Assembly: GCA_946122785.1 (NCBI GenBank)
Contig: CAMGYJ010000010.1
Location: 35,815,608 to 35,879,607 of the forward strand
Direction: 5' to 3'
Length of the DNA: 64,000 nt
DNA from: Linum tenue
Taxonomy: Eukaryota; Streptophyta; Magnoliopsida; Malpighiales; Linaceae
In this document: one piece after another, positions 1 through 10,199 of the stretch
Layout of the letters: each line of letters opens with the position of its first letter
Position numbering within the stretch: the stretch's first letter is position 1
Position numbers and translations under genes: made by a program
The notes under the pieces: model-generated
Databases searched by the model: none
The model's input: only the letters and a program-made list of their open reading frames with translations
What the model was told of the DNA's origin: nothing

Positions 1-165
1 TTAGGTCGACCGGATCCTATATGGGGTCGACCGAATCCTAAATGAGGTCGACCGAATCCTATATGAGGTCGACCGGATCCTATATGAGGTCGACCGGATC
101 CTATATGAGGTCGACCGAATTCTATGTGAGGTCGACCTAATCCTAACTGAGGTCGACCGGAAAGT
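1..165. repeat. 21-bp tandem repeat (minisatellite), about 8 copies
   Basis: A unit of the form GAGGTCGACCGGATCCTATAT repeats about eight times with a few substitutions and runs off the left edge of the window. An open frame crosses it on the minus strand only because the unit length is a multiple of three, so I do not call a protein. Confidence 0.9.
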
Positions 166-199
166 GCAAGTCACCGTGACATGCATGTCACCGTAGGCA

Positions 200-782
200 C
201 ACCCAAAGTCTTATTGTATTTGTAAAATTCAATTCAATCCAATTTCATTTTATTTATTCTTTCAAAACACACAACTAAAAACTTAAACGACATAAGTCTT
301 CAATTACACACAGACCATTCAGCCTTATCCTTCGTCTTCCTCATCGTAAGGGAGACTAATTCCTCGTCCCTTCTCCTGCTCGAGCTTCTGATCCCTTATC
401 TCCCATCACAATCCAACTGTCATTATCATTGGTAGATCACAGTTTTGTCATCTTAACGACAGATATCAGGCGGACTAATTTCTCTTCATTCTAGGGTTTC
501 TCATATTTTGCATTACCCGAATTGAAACAATCCTGATTATTAAAAATCCATAATTCGAAATAGTTCCAAGTGAAATCCCTTTTCAACACAGTCGATAGCT
601 CCGCTCGCTAACGGAAGAACTTTGGAGAGAGGAAATTGCGTTTGGGAGGGCGGCGGGCAGAGATTTCGCTTCCGAACATCCCACAAGTTTTCTTTCCTGC
701 CCACCTCCTCCATCATCAATTCCACTCCAGCCATCCCAATCCGAATCAGTAGCCAGTTGCGGCGGGGGAGGGGAATTTGTTG
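200..782. other. no gene recognised
   Basis: This is AT-rich spacer followed by a C/T-rich stretch at 330-700. Open frames exist on both strands but none resembles a family I know. The part from about 690 may be the decayed upstream portion of the ERF-like fragment that follows. Confidence 0.5.
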
Positions 783-941
783 ATGAATATGGATACTCCT
801 TCTGGGTATAGAAGCGTCAGAGAGATATCTGCCCTGGTTTCGGCTCTCACCCATGTCGTCTTCGGCACCGGAAGGTGGGGTTACGCAGATGTGGAGTACT
901 TCAGACTACCCAGCTTCCGCCGATGCTTTCTCCTAGTTTAG
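783..941 (+). pseudogene. ERF (AP2/ERF subgroup X-like) N-terminal fragment
   Basis: A 52-codon open frame begins at the ATG at 783 and contains REISALVSALTHVVFGT. It resembles the REMSAMVSALTHVVSG block that precedes the AP2 domain in ABR1/ERF113-type ethylene response factors. The following residues (GRWGYADVEYF) do not lead into an AP2 domain and the frame stops at 939. A second frame directly upstream (about 690-800) is also open, so the original gene may have been frameshifted. The identification rests on one short motif and should be read as a gene relic. Confidence 0.4.
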
Positions 942-1278
942 TATTGTATATAATTGGGGGCAATTTGATGGAATGTTAGAATAGTAATCTGGGTGTTTAA
1001 ACTTAAAGATTGTGGAATTAAGGTACGGTAGTTGATAAAATGATTATTTAGAACATTGATTTGCGCATACGGTACGATAAAATGTTGTATGACTAAAATT
1101 TACAAGAAAATTAATTAACGACTGTGGTTGTAATTATAATTACCATTTATAATGAATTCCATTTAAATTTAATTATTATAATTAAAAATTAATTTATGAG
1201 TGTGAACCGTGTGAACTCAGGTGTATAGTGTACGGCTGGCGTACGCTAGCCTTTGACATATATATATATATATATGGG
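942..1278. other. AT-rich flank ending in a foldback-like end and (AT)n
   Basis: No gene is visible. Bases about 1213-1240 (GTGTATAGTGTACGG followed by CTGGCGTACGC) resemble the right end of the small foldback at 35310-35569. They are followed by an (AT)n run at 1258-1276, directly against the left end of MULE element 1. Confidence 0.5.
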
Positions 1279-1280
1279 GA

Positions 1281-1640
1281 GTTCTACGGTACCCCGGGTG
1301 AAATCCGGGGTATTTCATACCTAGGGTGATCTTCACCGTACGTGTGATCTCAACGGCTCTAGATTTTTCGTCATTAAATCACTTATTAATTATAACCATA
1401 ATTACCAAAACCCTCTTACAATATATAAATGTTTGCAATTTAGTCTAATTAATTGGTTTGGGTGGGTGAAGTGATTTCTTGGATTGATCTATTGATTCAA
1501 TTACCAACCCCAATACCCAACCAAACCCACGTCCCTAGAGAACTAAAGGACACCCTCCATCCACAGACCATCCCTAATTCCCTCTTCTTCTTCCTCTTCC
1601 TTCTTCGTCCCGACTGTCCCGCCCAGATCATCCTCTCCTC
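1281..1640 (+). repeat. Left terminal inverted repeat of MULE element 1
   Basis: This segment aligns over its full length with the reverse complement of 19335-19704. Differences are mostly single substitutions and small indels, plus a short extra segment near the inner edge of the right copy. The inner end of both copies includes CGCCCAGATCATCCTCTCCT, which in the right copy belongs to the captured PEX11-like sequence. The repeat may therefore have absorbed a piece of cargo. Confidence 0.85.
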
Positions 1641-1746
1641 GCTCTATCAATCCCATCTCGACCCTTCAAACTCCATCTCTCCCACTCCCTATCTCTCAAA
1701 CCCACTACCCACCTCCATTTGTCTTCTTTTATCCCCTTCGTAGCCC

Positions 1747-2191
1747 AGACTTCCGATTGGGCGCAGCAGGATGAGCAGAACACTACAGCCACCATTGCTG
1801 ACTCGGAACAGGAAGAAGAAGGTGAGGATTCGGCAGCCGAATAGGGCCCGGTGGCTTCCTACGCCGCCGCCGAAGATGGGGATGATGCAATTGAGGCGCA
1901 GGAGCCGTCGGAGGACGCCAAAGTGTTCGTCGGTAACTTGCCGTACGATGTGGATAGTGATAAATTGGCTATGCTCTTCGAGCAAGCTGGAACTGTAGAG
2001 ATTGCTGAGGTTTGTTTCGATGGATTACTTCACCTTTTTTACTGGGTTTTAACTTCTAATTTGCATCTTTGTGAAATCTTCTTTTGTCTTTTGTTTGTTG
2101 GCAGGTCATTTACAACAGGGAGACTGATAGCAGCCATGGTTTCGGATTTGTGACCATGAGTACTGTTGAAGAAGCTGAGAAGGCTGACTAA
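1747..2191 (+). pseudogene. Captured fragment of chloroplast 31-kDa ribonucleoprotein (CP31-like), with intron
   Basis: Exon 1 (to 2009) encodes an acidic stretch followed by the first half of an [23 protein letters not shown] with RNP2 (VFVGNL), then [17 protein letters not shown] intron occupies 2010-2104. Exon 2 (2105-2191) continues with [20 protein letters not shown], containing RNP1 (GFGFV). This is the first RRM of the CP29/CP31 chloroplast RNA-binding proteins that support RNA editing and stability. An in-frame TAG lies at 1842-1844 in the acidic region, and the frame stops at 2189 before the RRM is complete. It abuts the left terminal repeat of the MULE, as expected of a Pack-MULE-type capture of genomic DNA rather than cDNA. 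Confidence 0.8.
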
Positions 2192-2371
2192 TTATGTGGT
2201 AAGATCCATGTCTCTCAGCTTGAATAGTAGTTGAGTTGCTTTTCTCTATATCACTCGAGATCTCTAGGACTGACAACTCTAGGTTTAGGCTTATCGTTCC
2301 AGTACTTGAGTCACTGTTACTTCTTTTCTTGTATTTGTGCTTTTGCATCTTATCCTGTTCGGCTCTTTCAG

Positions 2372-3289
2372 GTTCCAAGGTCGTCCAAGAAGCTGTTTGA
2401 AGATAATGAATATGCTCTCTACACTGTAACGCTATTCCGTCGTGTGGCAGACAATTTCAGAACAACTTCTCGGGAGAAGGGGTTCCAAGTGAGTAATATG
2501 TTCCCGTGCATTTGATATAGTGTAATTTCATGCATGTAACAATTTTTTTAATCCTACTTGTAGTCATCATGTGGCTTGGGATGTGTTTTCATGTGTTGAA
2601 CGAAGGATTTAGTTGGGAATTTGCTGATGTGGCTGTTCTGATCATGTGCTTCAGATTCGTGACTTTGAATATAGCTCCGAAGCACAGGAAGGTAGGAAGC
2701 AAGAGATGGACAAACTAGTTCAAGATCAAGAAAGTTTGAGAGGCTCTCTTTTGCAATGGTGTTACACTAGCTACGGGGAGGTAAACATATTTTTCCTTGC
2801 TTTCTTCTATTATAATTTGAGAGTGCACCCGTGCTAAATAGTGATTGAATGCCTGGTCTTTGCCTACAATTTGATATCTATTGTTTCGTGGACCCGAGAA
2901 TTTGAGCTTTTTGTCAAGAGCTAAAGATTACTGTTAGTTAATTGGAAGAGATAGAATCTATCTTTTGGCAAGTGAGATTTAGGCAATTTCTAGATGACAT
3001 GTGCCTACCAGAACCAAAGTTGGAGAACCATGAGGTTTCAGTCTGAAATTTGTTTATTTCTAGCTCTTGTTTGTCAGTCTACTATTTTGGGTTTGATGAT
3101 CTCTCTCAAAGAAGATGGAGGTTTCAGCCTAATTTTTTGTTTTTGGGCCTGACATATGTCCCTCAAATGTTCAATTACGCTACAGTGTTGATAGCTGATC
3201 CTCTTTTCCTGCTCCCTCTTTTCCCCGCAGGTTTTCAGCTCATGGATGCACTTCTGTGCTGTGCGTATATTTGCAGAAAGCATTTTGAG
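2372..3289 (+). pseudogene. Captured three-exon fragment of V-type H+-ATPase subunit C (VHA-C/DET3-like)
   Basis: Three consecutive exons with intact splice sites are present: 2372-2488 (39 codons, VPRSSKKLFEDNEYALYTVT...), 2655-2780 (42 codons, IRDFEYSSEAQEGRKQEMDK...) and 3231-3289 (VFSSWMHFCAVRIFAESILR). These match the middle to C-terminal part of subunit C, the stalk subunit linking V1 and Vo in the vacuolar proton pump. The start, the N-terminal exons and the last exon are absent. The fragment keeps its introns and lies in the same orientation as the CP31 piece upstream. The exons show no internal stop, so the capture may be fairly recent or the copy may be spliced into chimeric transcripts. 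Confidence 0.85.
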
Positions 3290-3321
3290 GTTCTTACTAT
3301 TGTTTCTCTTCCTTTATGCAG

Positions 3322-3465
3322 TTTATTGATGGGAAATGGTTTCCTGAAAGAGAACTGGATGTCCTTCATCCGGCATCACGCAATCGCGAAACAACCCGGG
3401 GACTAGCAGGCGTCATCTCCCCAAGCTATAGTGAATGGTTTTCAGCACAAGTTATGTTCCATTGA
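3322..3465 (+). pseudogene. Third captured exon-like fragment, gene not identified
   Basis: After an acceptor-like CAG an open stretch encodes DGKWFPERELDVLHPASRNR followed by ETTRGLAGVISPSY and SEWFSAQ, then stops. It does not continue V-ATPase subunit C, whose next exon would encode the YGLPPSF block, so the source gene changes at this intron. Composition and codon use look like a real exon, but I do not recognise the family. Confidence 0.4.
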
Positions 3466-4011
3466 CTGATGAAATAGTTCAGGTGAATGTCTCGCGGGGG
3501 CACTCTATGTAGACATCTGTTGTCCGAGACTGTAACGATGTTAGGTTTCCTTGAATTTGTGTGGATATAGTTGTTATGTCAGCTCTTTGTATGTCCACAT
3601 TGCATTTGGGATCTTGCAGGAAACCCGAACATTGGTTTAGACACAATTACTTGATCCGTAACATGATGGAAACCTCTGTACTGTTTCACTCAATATGTCC
3701 AGGGGCTCATAAGTGTGATATAATAAAACATTGTTCCCAGGATTGTATCCCGAAAGGAAGTCAAGTATAGATATAGTTTACTTCCACTGTTGTCAAAAGC
3801 AATCAAGTCACATCTATTAATACTAATTTGTTCAAAGTACCATGACTAATCTAAATTCATATTTTACATCAAGCACCCCTCAAAAAGATACTAAACTTAC
3901 AAAAGATATTAGTGTTCACATATCCATTACGCTTACAGAACACGAGAGATTACAGATAGGTTGACCATTAATAACATTAATCCGATCATATTAATAATAC
4001 CCAATTGCTAC
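3466..4011. other. no gene recognised inside MULE element 1
   Basis: A short open frame at 3561-3770 (+) has no family resemblance. The rest is AT-rich. Confidence 0.4.
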
Positions 4012-4558
4012 TTAGTTATCTAAAGGCAGGAACAACTTAACCAAGAATAGATCAAAATAATTGCCCACGTTGTTCCAAGGACCGATTGTGACCATGGCTG
4101 CATATGACTTGTCACCAATCAAGTTGAGAAGTGTAACATAGTCGGCATTGTCAATCTCAGAAGGACTGACTACAGAAGAAATGATTCTCCGTAAGTATGA
4201 TGATGGGAACACGACCTCAACATCACAAATGTCATCTTCAATGGTCAAGTGAATCAAGTATACTCTCGATGCATCACACCAAGATCTCCTCAGCTCTGTT
4301 ACAACGCCAGAGAAAATGTACGAAGTGCCCTGATATAATGCAAAAGATGATGATTTGCAAAAAAATAAACAAATCAGATGCAAATCAATCACAGAAGAGA
4401 TAGAGAATGATAGATAACAAACGTCTTATCTTACTCACCTGATCATCACCATTCAATTGCTTTGGGATTAGATCTAGAGTTTCAACGGTCTCAGACATTG
4501 CCACGACATTTTGATAATTTAGATTCGTAACAAAATCATCTCCAAGGGTAAAAAACCT
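4012..4558 (-). pseudogene. OB-fold-like protein fragment (two exons), captured cargo
   Basis: On the minus strand an exon at about 4439-4558 (...NVVAMSETVETLDLIPKQLN) ends at a clean GTGAGT donor. A second exon at 4012-4329 continues in phase (GTSYIFSGVVTELRRSWCDA...VYLIHLTIEDDICDVEVVFP...) and stops at 4012. The alternating hydrophobic strand pattern and length suggest an OB-fold such as those of RPA1 or RMI1 proteins, but no diagnostic motif settles it. It is the only cargo gene left of the transposase on the minus strand. A hypothetical conserved plant protein is equally possible. Confidence 0.35.
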
Positions 4559-5387
4559 ATAATTTAGATTATTAGCAATTGTATTAAGTAGTTATGAGAA
4601 CACAAGAATATGGTTTATTATGAGTTGGTTGGGAAACCATTACTTACGGGTTCCATTCAGGTATGTTGTCCATCTCAAATATATGTCACACTGATTTCCT
4701 TCTGCTCAACCTCTATTTTTGGAAGTATCTGCCATTTTTAGAATCATAAAAACAAACTATGTTAGTTGTTGTTTGGGACCACAGTGCATATTACTTTTGC
4801 AATGTTGAATTAATAACCAATTCGTATTTCAATTGCAAAAAACCAAAGAGACTCTTATCGACTATATCAAAAGAGGATATTGTTCCGACACTAATCAAAT
4901 AATCATGTACAAATGAAGAGAAGACACATCATGGCCAGGGCAAAATCAAAATAAAAGGGTGTTCGGAAGTATAAATACTTATGCAGACAGCAAACATGTG
5001 GTACAACTACAACTGGCACACGCAGCGATGGGAAACCTCCAGATGGGATGGAAAAATCGTTTCCAGTAGAGTTGTGCAACCTATCAGTGCAAACGCAAAA
5101 TTGAGCCTGCTTTGTAATACAAAGCTCAAACAAAATCCAGCACACAGCTAAAGACGTCTGCAACAACTAAGGAGTTTTCCAGATTCAGTTTAATCGAATC
5201 AATGCATAAAAGTTAAATCAAATCAAGAAGAACTAATCATGTCCCTTATTTAAATACATGAAACCACATTGTATCAGAAGCATGGAAACTAACGCACCTG
5301 TGGACTGGAGCTTCTCAGAGGCCTGATAAACCTTCGCTGCTGTTGATGAGAGGAAAGAAAATAAAAATGTGAGATGCTGGCAAAATA
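4559..5387. other. AT-rich cargo DNA, probably introns or 5' region of the preceding minus-strand fragment
   Basis: No clear exon is visible. Weak open frames exist on the minus strand (4903-5166, 5315-5500) without family resemblance. Confidence 0.35.
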
Positions 5388-5665
5388 TTGAGAATCAACT
5401 CTTGGGGATTAGAATATTGTCGGCCAGGCAGATAGGACAGCCAAACCCGACCATGCAATGAACCAGTCTCCGATTGATGTCTTCGCCGGGAACTGAACAC
5501 GGGCGCCGAACGGAAGAGGAAGTGGCAAAATCTTGAGAATCAACTCTTGGGGATGCGAATAGTGTCGGTCAGGTAGATAGGAGGACAGCCAAACCCGACC
5601 ATGCAATGAACCAGTCTCCGATTGATGTCGTCGCCGGTAACTGAACAGAGGTGCCGAAGGGAAGA
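5388..5665. repeat. Direct tandem duplication of about 140 bp
   Basis: The segment beginning TGAGAATCAACTCTTGGGG at about 5388 recurs at about 5533. Both copies contain CCAAACCCGACCATGCAATG and CAGTCTCCGATTGATGTC. Differences are small indels and substitutions. It lies at the presumed 5' end of the minus-strand OB-fold-like fragment. Confidence 0.85.
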
Positions 5666-6293
5666 GGAAGATGAGGCGGAAACGTTTTGTTTTGTGTTTG
5701 ATAGACTGTATTTCGATGGTTTTAAGTGAATGTGTGTTCTGGCCGGCCAAACCCAACTAATGGGCCTCTATCAACAGCCCAGCCTTACAACTAGCCGGCC
5801 AACGGGGAGAACGCGCCTGCTGCACTGTTGGGCCTCTTCGGTGGTCGTAATATTGGTTGTTTCTGATCACAAGCCCTCAACTGCAAAAAGAGTTCTTCAA
5901 TTCTTCTACTCGTCGGGCCCTAATTAGACAGAACTCTAGGTCGACTTCGATGGAATGGGCCACGAGAAAGTCCAATCATGGTTTGGTGTTTCACAATGGA
6001 CACCGCCACTATTATATAGGTAAGTGAATGTGTGTTCTTCTCCATTTATCGATGTGGTAGAAATAAAGAATAATGTATGCTCTTCTTCCATGTCCAATTG
6101 TCCATCCAATTAGCTTCTTGTCTCCTTTTCCTTCGAATTGGTCTCATGGAGAATGATTTTACATGGATTGGGTTATTGTTATTGGCTGAAGATTTCTACG
6201 CCTTTATATATGGTGCCCAATTAGACATTTACAAAAAAATTACAACCTCTAAGGCAATAAAATATGGACATAGAATTATATAATTGATAATTG

Positions 6294-6580
6294 AACCCTA
6301 AACCCTGAACCATAAACACTAAACCATGAACCCTAAACCGTATACCCTGAACCCTGAACACTAAACCCTATACCCTGAACCCTGAACTCTGAACCCTGAA
6401 CCTTATACCCTGAACCCTGAACCTGAACACTCAACCCTGAACTCTAAACCCTAAACCCTGAACCCTGAACCCTAAACCCTAAACCCTAAACCCTGAACCC
6501 TGAACCCTGATCCCTAAACCCTAAACCCTAAACCCTAAGCCCTAAACCCTAACCCCTAAACCCTAAACCCTAAACCCTGA
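6294..6580. repeat. Degenerate interstitial telomere-like array (CCCTAAA/CCCTGAA)
   Basis: About 285 bp consist of heptamer-like units CCCTAAA, CCCTGAA, CCCTATA and variants. The right half is closest to the canonical plant telomere unit. It is inside MULE element 1 and is probably a microsatellite expansion or an old telomere-repeat insertion. Confidence 0.9.
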
Positions 6581-7220
6581 ATCACAAATTTCCCATACAA
6601 ATTTTTCACCACCAATCTGTAGAATTCGAGCAAACTCAACCTAACCAGTTATTTAGTGAATCTGTATAAACTCGAAGTTGTGGGCGGGTATCCACGGGTC
6701 GATAGGGATGGCAATGGGGCGGGGGCGGGTACCTCAGTTCTTCAACGGGTTTAAACTCTAATCCTAAGTAGATTTTATATCTTAGATTTTGTTAATGCTA
6801 ACACACCAAGTTCATATTTTGATATTGCACACGATTTCCACTTGTACCTATACATTGATATCACATCGTACATACTTGATACATGGTCTAATGTGGGTTT
6901 TTAGGTCAAGAACCTTGAACAATAGAGTATTAATCTAATGAACTTATACGAAAAAGAACCTCATTTATATGAGCGGTAACTTTAAACAATTTTCTAGATA
7001 CTTAAATTGAGGACATAGGTTTAGAATTTGAAAAAAATAAAGAAACAATAAATATAAATTTTCATTCCCCTATCCCGCCATTTATTTGTTTTGGATTTTC
7101 CCAAATCTTGAACCAAATAAAAAGATTTTCCCACCAAATCATGAATTTATTAATTTATGCAGCTTTGAAATAGGAAAGGCTAATTAAACCATAAAGAAAA
7201 AAAAGGAAAGACTTGACCGG
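6581..7220. other. AT-rich, no gene; hAT-like terminus near 6708
   Basis: The string TAGGGATGGCAATGGGGCGG at about 6707 is typical of one end of plant hAT elements. I did not find a matching inverted end nearby, so this is probably a solo end. Confidence 0.35.
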
Positions 7221-7769
7221 ATGGAACACGATGTCGTACAGGACAATAGAATGAGGGTAACTTTACCTTCCTCATTCGCATACTTCAGTCTTCCTCAGAT
7301 CCACCCACTTCCTCACCATTGTTCCTGTGCAAAGGCTAACGAAACCAGCACGAAAATCCCAAATCCTACCCTAAAAAAACGACAATCCAAAGATGGAGCT
7401 CCAAACAGAACCGCGACGGAACGCGTGCTCGGACTCGCCCAGAAGGTCCTGTTCGCTCTTCCCTCTCTGCTCTCTCGATTCCATTATAGCTTGACGATTT
7501 TGGTTTCTCATTTCATTTCATTTCATCTTGGTTGGCAAGTTGTTCGGATTGCAATCATGTTAGGAACATGCACGGCCAAGGCGTCAACCAATCCCCTCCG
7601 TCGCTCCTTCTTCATCAAACCCTCAAGCCCTAACTCCAATATAAGCTCTCCGTCGCCGTCTTTCGACTCCGGCGGTGTCGCCGTCTTTCGACTCCGGCGG
7701 CGTTGCCCTGGCTGCCGGTACATAGCCCATGGCTCGGAACTGCTGCACCTTCTCGCCATTGAGGGAGCT

Positions 7770-9512
7770 ATGGATGGGGGAGTTTCTCTGAGCAGGCATA
7801 CTTTCGCCATTGTCCTTCTTCTTCTGCTGCTTCTGAGTGAGTTCCCAGCTTTAATTTATTGAGTTGTAATGTGGGTTCTTGCTAGTTAGCCCACTATTTG
7901 TTTTCATGGACTGCCGTTGCAGCTGTGGTTAGATGGGTATGCTTAGCCTTATGTTTGGCTGGGGTTCTGATGGAATTTTCCTGCAAATTTAGAAGCTGAC
8001 CTTTTTCCTCGTAAAGATTGTACCTTGCATTGTTTAATTTGCTTTCCTTACACTTGTTGTTAATTTAGCTGCTTAGAGTTGAGAATTTGCTTTTGGCAGA
8101 AGGGTTTAAGTAGGTTTGGGGTTTTGACTTCTGTAATGAAATCAACTTGTCAAAAGCCTGATAATTTCGAAGCCGTTTTGGCGATGTGTTGCAATTATAG
8201 AAGTTAAAGTTGAATACTTTGATCACTGGTGTCTAGTTCATTCTTTGTTCACCACTTAGATTGGAATCTTTTAATGGAAGGCATGGAGATGTTCTGCTTT
8301 TGGGGAGAACGATCCAGTTTATGGAACCTTGTTTCTACTAATTAATTGTCTGTTCATTTCGTTATTCGATGGCCAAATCGTAAGTAGGCTTGAATTTGTC
8401 CTGACATGAGAGTTTGTGATCATGGCTACTGTAGGTTTTGAAGGATGCAATTCCATGGAACCTTTGCTCCCAGAGTTATCTACTAATGCAGCTCCTCAGC
8501 CATTTCTTCCTCTCCTGGCACCTTCCCCTCTGACTCCTTTCACAAAAAACACAATTCCACGACTATCAGGTTTGGATTCGGTCTTACTCAGTAAACCATC
8601 ACTTATTGCCTTCCAAATTTGGACCGACACCATTCTTTCTGACTTGCTGCTTTCTGGTTCTTGCTTACTTACCAGGAGAGTGTGCATTGAACTTTACTGT
8701 CTTAAGATGGCTTGCTAGTAAAATGGATTCTTCAAGAGCAAAGGAGGTTCTCAGGGGGCTTACCAATTGCAAAGTGAACAAAGGTAATGTGGGAGATGAG
8801 GTTTTGTTTTGTTTTACAATGGGCCAATTACATAAATGTTCCTGAGGCTTTGGAGTCGCTATCAAATTAGTCATTAACTTACCATTCAAGGTTGCTAAGA
8901 ATCGAAGTTCATGACCGATTTTGTTAGTACCCCATAGTTCAGATAGGCCCATTTTACAACTTTCAAATGTAGAAGCATTCATTACCCTTCTGCTTTCTTT
9001 GCTGCAGTTTGCCCTCTGGTTTTCCCTGACATGAAACACGTCACCAAGGAATGTAGCAACACCATGCGAAACCAGACAGAATGTTGTCAAGCCATGGAGA
9101 GCTATGTGTATCACTTACAGAAGCAGAGCCTCATTACAAGGTTTCTCACTCCAAGGTTTGATTTTACTCTGACCAAAGTAGAAGTGTTCTAAGCTCCATG
9201 AGTTTCTGATAGCGCATTGCTAACACAAGGTTTCTTTTTGGTAATTTTCACCATTTGATGGTTTTGTGGATCGACCAACCATTCTTCATGGATCAGTTGC
9301 AAGAGAAGGTAATTTTGACTCTCTTGTTTGTAATTACTTTGATGACAGCAGTTTCTTCCTCATGAATTGACTCATTGAACTTGTTATCTAACTTTACCTG
9401 GGCAGAATCTGGATGCCTTCTGCCAAGTTTGCCCTCTGATGCAACATTTGACCAGCGCCATGGCCCATTTCTTCACAGTTATCAGCATCGTCATGCAATG
9501 CGGCCGAAACAG
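7770..9512 (+). pseudogene. Captured At1g61900-like GPI-anchored protein gene fragment (five exons), 3' end fused to GPAT9
   Basis: Five exon-like blocks keep their introns: 7770-7836 (start Met and signal peptide with a run of leucines), 8435-8569 (NSMEPLLPELSTNAAPQPFL...), about 8680-8783 (VLRWLASKMDSSRAKEVLRG...), 9008-9140 (CPLVFPDMKHVTKECSNTM...) and 9406-9512 (ESGCLLPSLPSDATF...). These are landmarks of the At1g61900 family of cysteine-rich putative GPI-anchored cell-surface proteins. The long central cysteine-rich exons are missing, and a frame change occurs within the last block. The last 15 bases encode MRPKQ, which belongs to GPAT9. It is a deletion-bearing fragment carried as MULE cargo. 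Confidence 0.75.
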
Positions 9513-9894
9513 GTTTATTTCTAGAGCATCCAACTTGCCCTTCCTTTATACTATAGGAGGATGGTTCAACTCCCTTGCTGACTCAAAGCTTCTGCTTTAA
9601 TTTGTCTGAACAGGTTTTTGTCTCCAAGCATACTTCAATGATCGATTTCATCGTCTTGGAACAGATGACTCCATTTGCTGTCATCATGCAGAAGCACCCT
9701 GGTTGGGTTGGTAAGTGATTTGGTCAACCAACGATTTTGTAGATAAACTAAATAATAGGATGATGATGCAGAAAAGAATGATCTATTTTGCTGTTATGCT
9801 GTATAGGACTCCTGCAGAGCACCATATTAGACAGCTTGGGATGTATCTGGTTCAATCGTAGCGAGGCAAAGGATCGTGAAACTGTAGCCAAAAA
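9498..9894 (+). pseudogene. Captured glycerol-3-phosphate acyltransferase 9 (GPAT9-like) fragment
   Basis: From about 9498 the sequence encodes MRPKQ, then after an intron 9614-9710 encodes VFVSKHTSMIDFIVLEQMTP followed by FAVIMQKHPGWVG, and 9807-9894 encodes LLQSTILDSLGCIWFNRSEA followed by KDRETVAKK. This is the acyltransferase core of the ER-bound GPAT9/LPAT-type enzymes of glycerolipid synthesis. The HX4D motif would be N-H-T-S-M-I-D; here it reads K-H-T-S-M-I-D and keeps H and D. The upstream membrane region and the rest of the catalytic domain are absent. It is joined within an exon to the At1g61900-like fragment, and the reading frame stays open across the join. Confidence 0.8.
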
Positions 9895-10199
9895 GTAAGT
9901 CCCCATTACATAAAACATATTTAACTTGCTTGCGTAGTAGTCTCTCAAGGTTGCTTTAGTAGCAACTTTTTTTTATATTTTAGGTCGCAGAATGATCTAA
10001 ATACTGTTCTAAAACCAGAATATCCATGATCTTAAAGAACCAAAAAGTACCCAAAAAAGTACCAAAAAATACCCAATAAAACACCCTAACAACCAATAAC
10101 TCATAACATCCAATCAAATAACTCAAATAGCCAAGTTGTTTCTCCTTTGCCGTTCACTTCTCGTACGTGGCTTCTTCTACAACATCGAATACACTAACG
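9895..10199. other. no gene recognised
   Basis: AT-rich sequence with an imperfect AAGTACC-A repeat at 10045-10085 separates the captured GPAT9 fragment from the 3' end of the transposase gene. Confidence 0.4.

Noticed and set aside
1..186. 61-codon minus-strand open frame made of IRSTSYR repeats
   Set aside because: It is only the translation of a 21-bp minisatellite, a multiple of three, with no other coding evidence.
540..854. 104-codon minus-strand open frame
   Set aside because: No family resemblance; it overlaps the ERF-like fragment on the opposite strand.
7221..7769. Long plus-strand frame upstream of the At1g61900-like start, with a transit-peptide-like segment at 7558-7690
   Set aside because: The segment is Ser/Pro/Arg-rich but matches nothing I know; it may be 5' UTR. 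I start the fragment at the Met at 7770, which begins the signal peptide.
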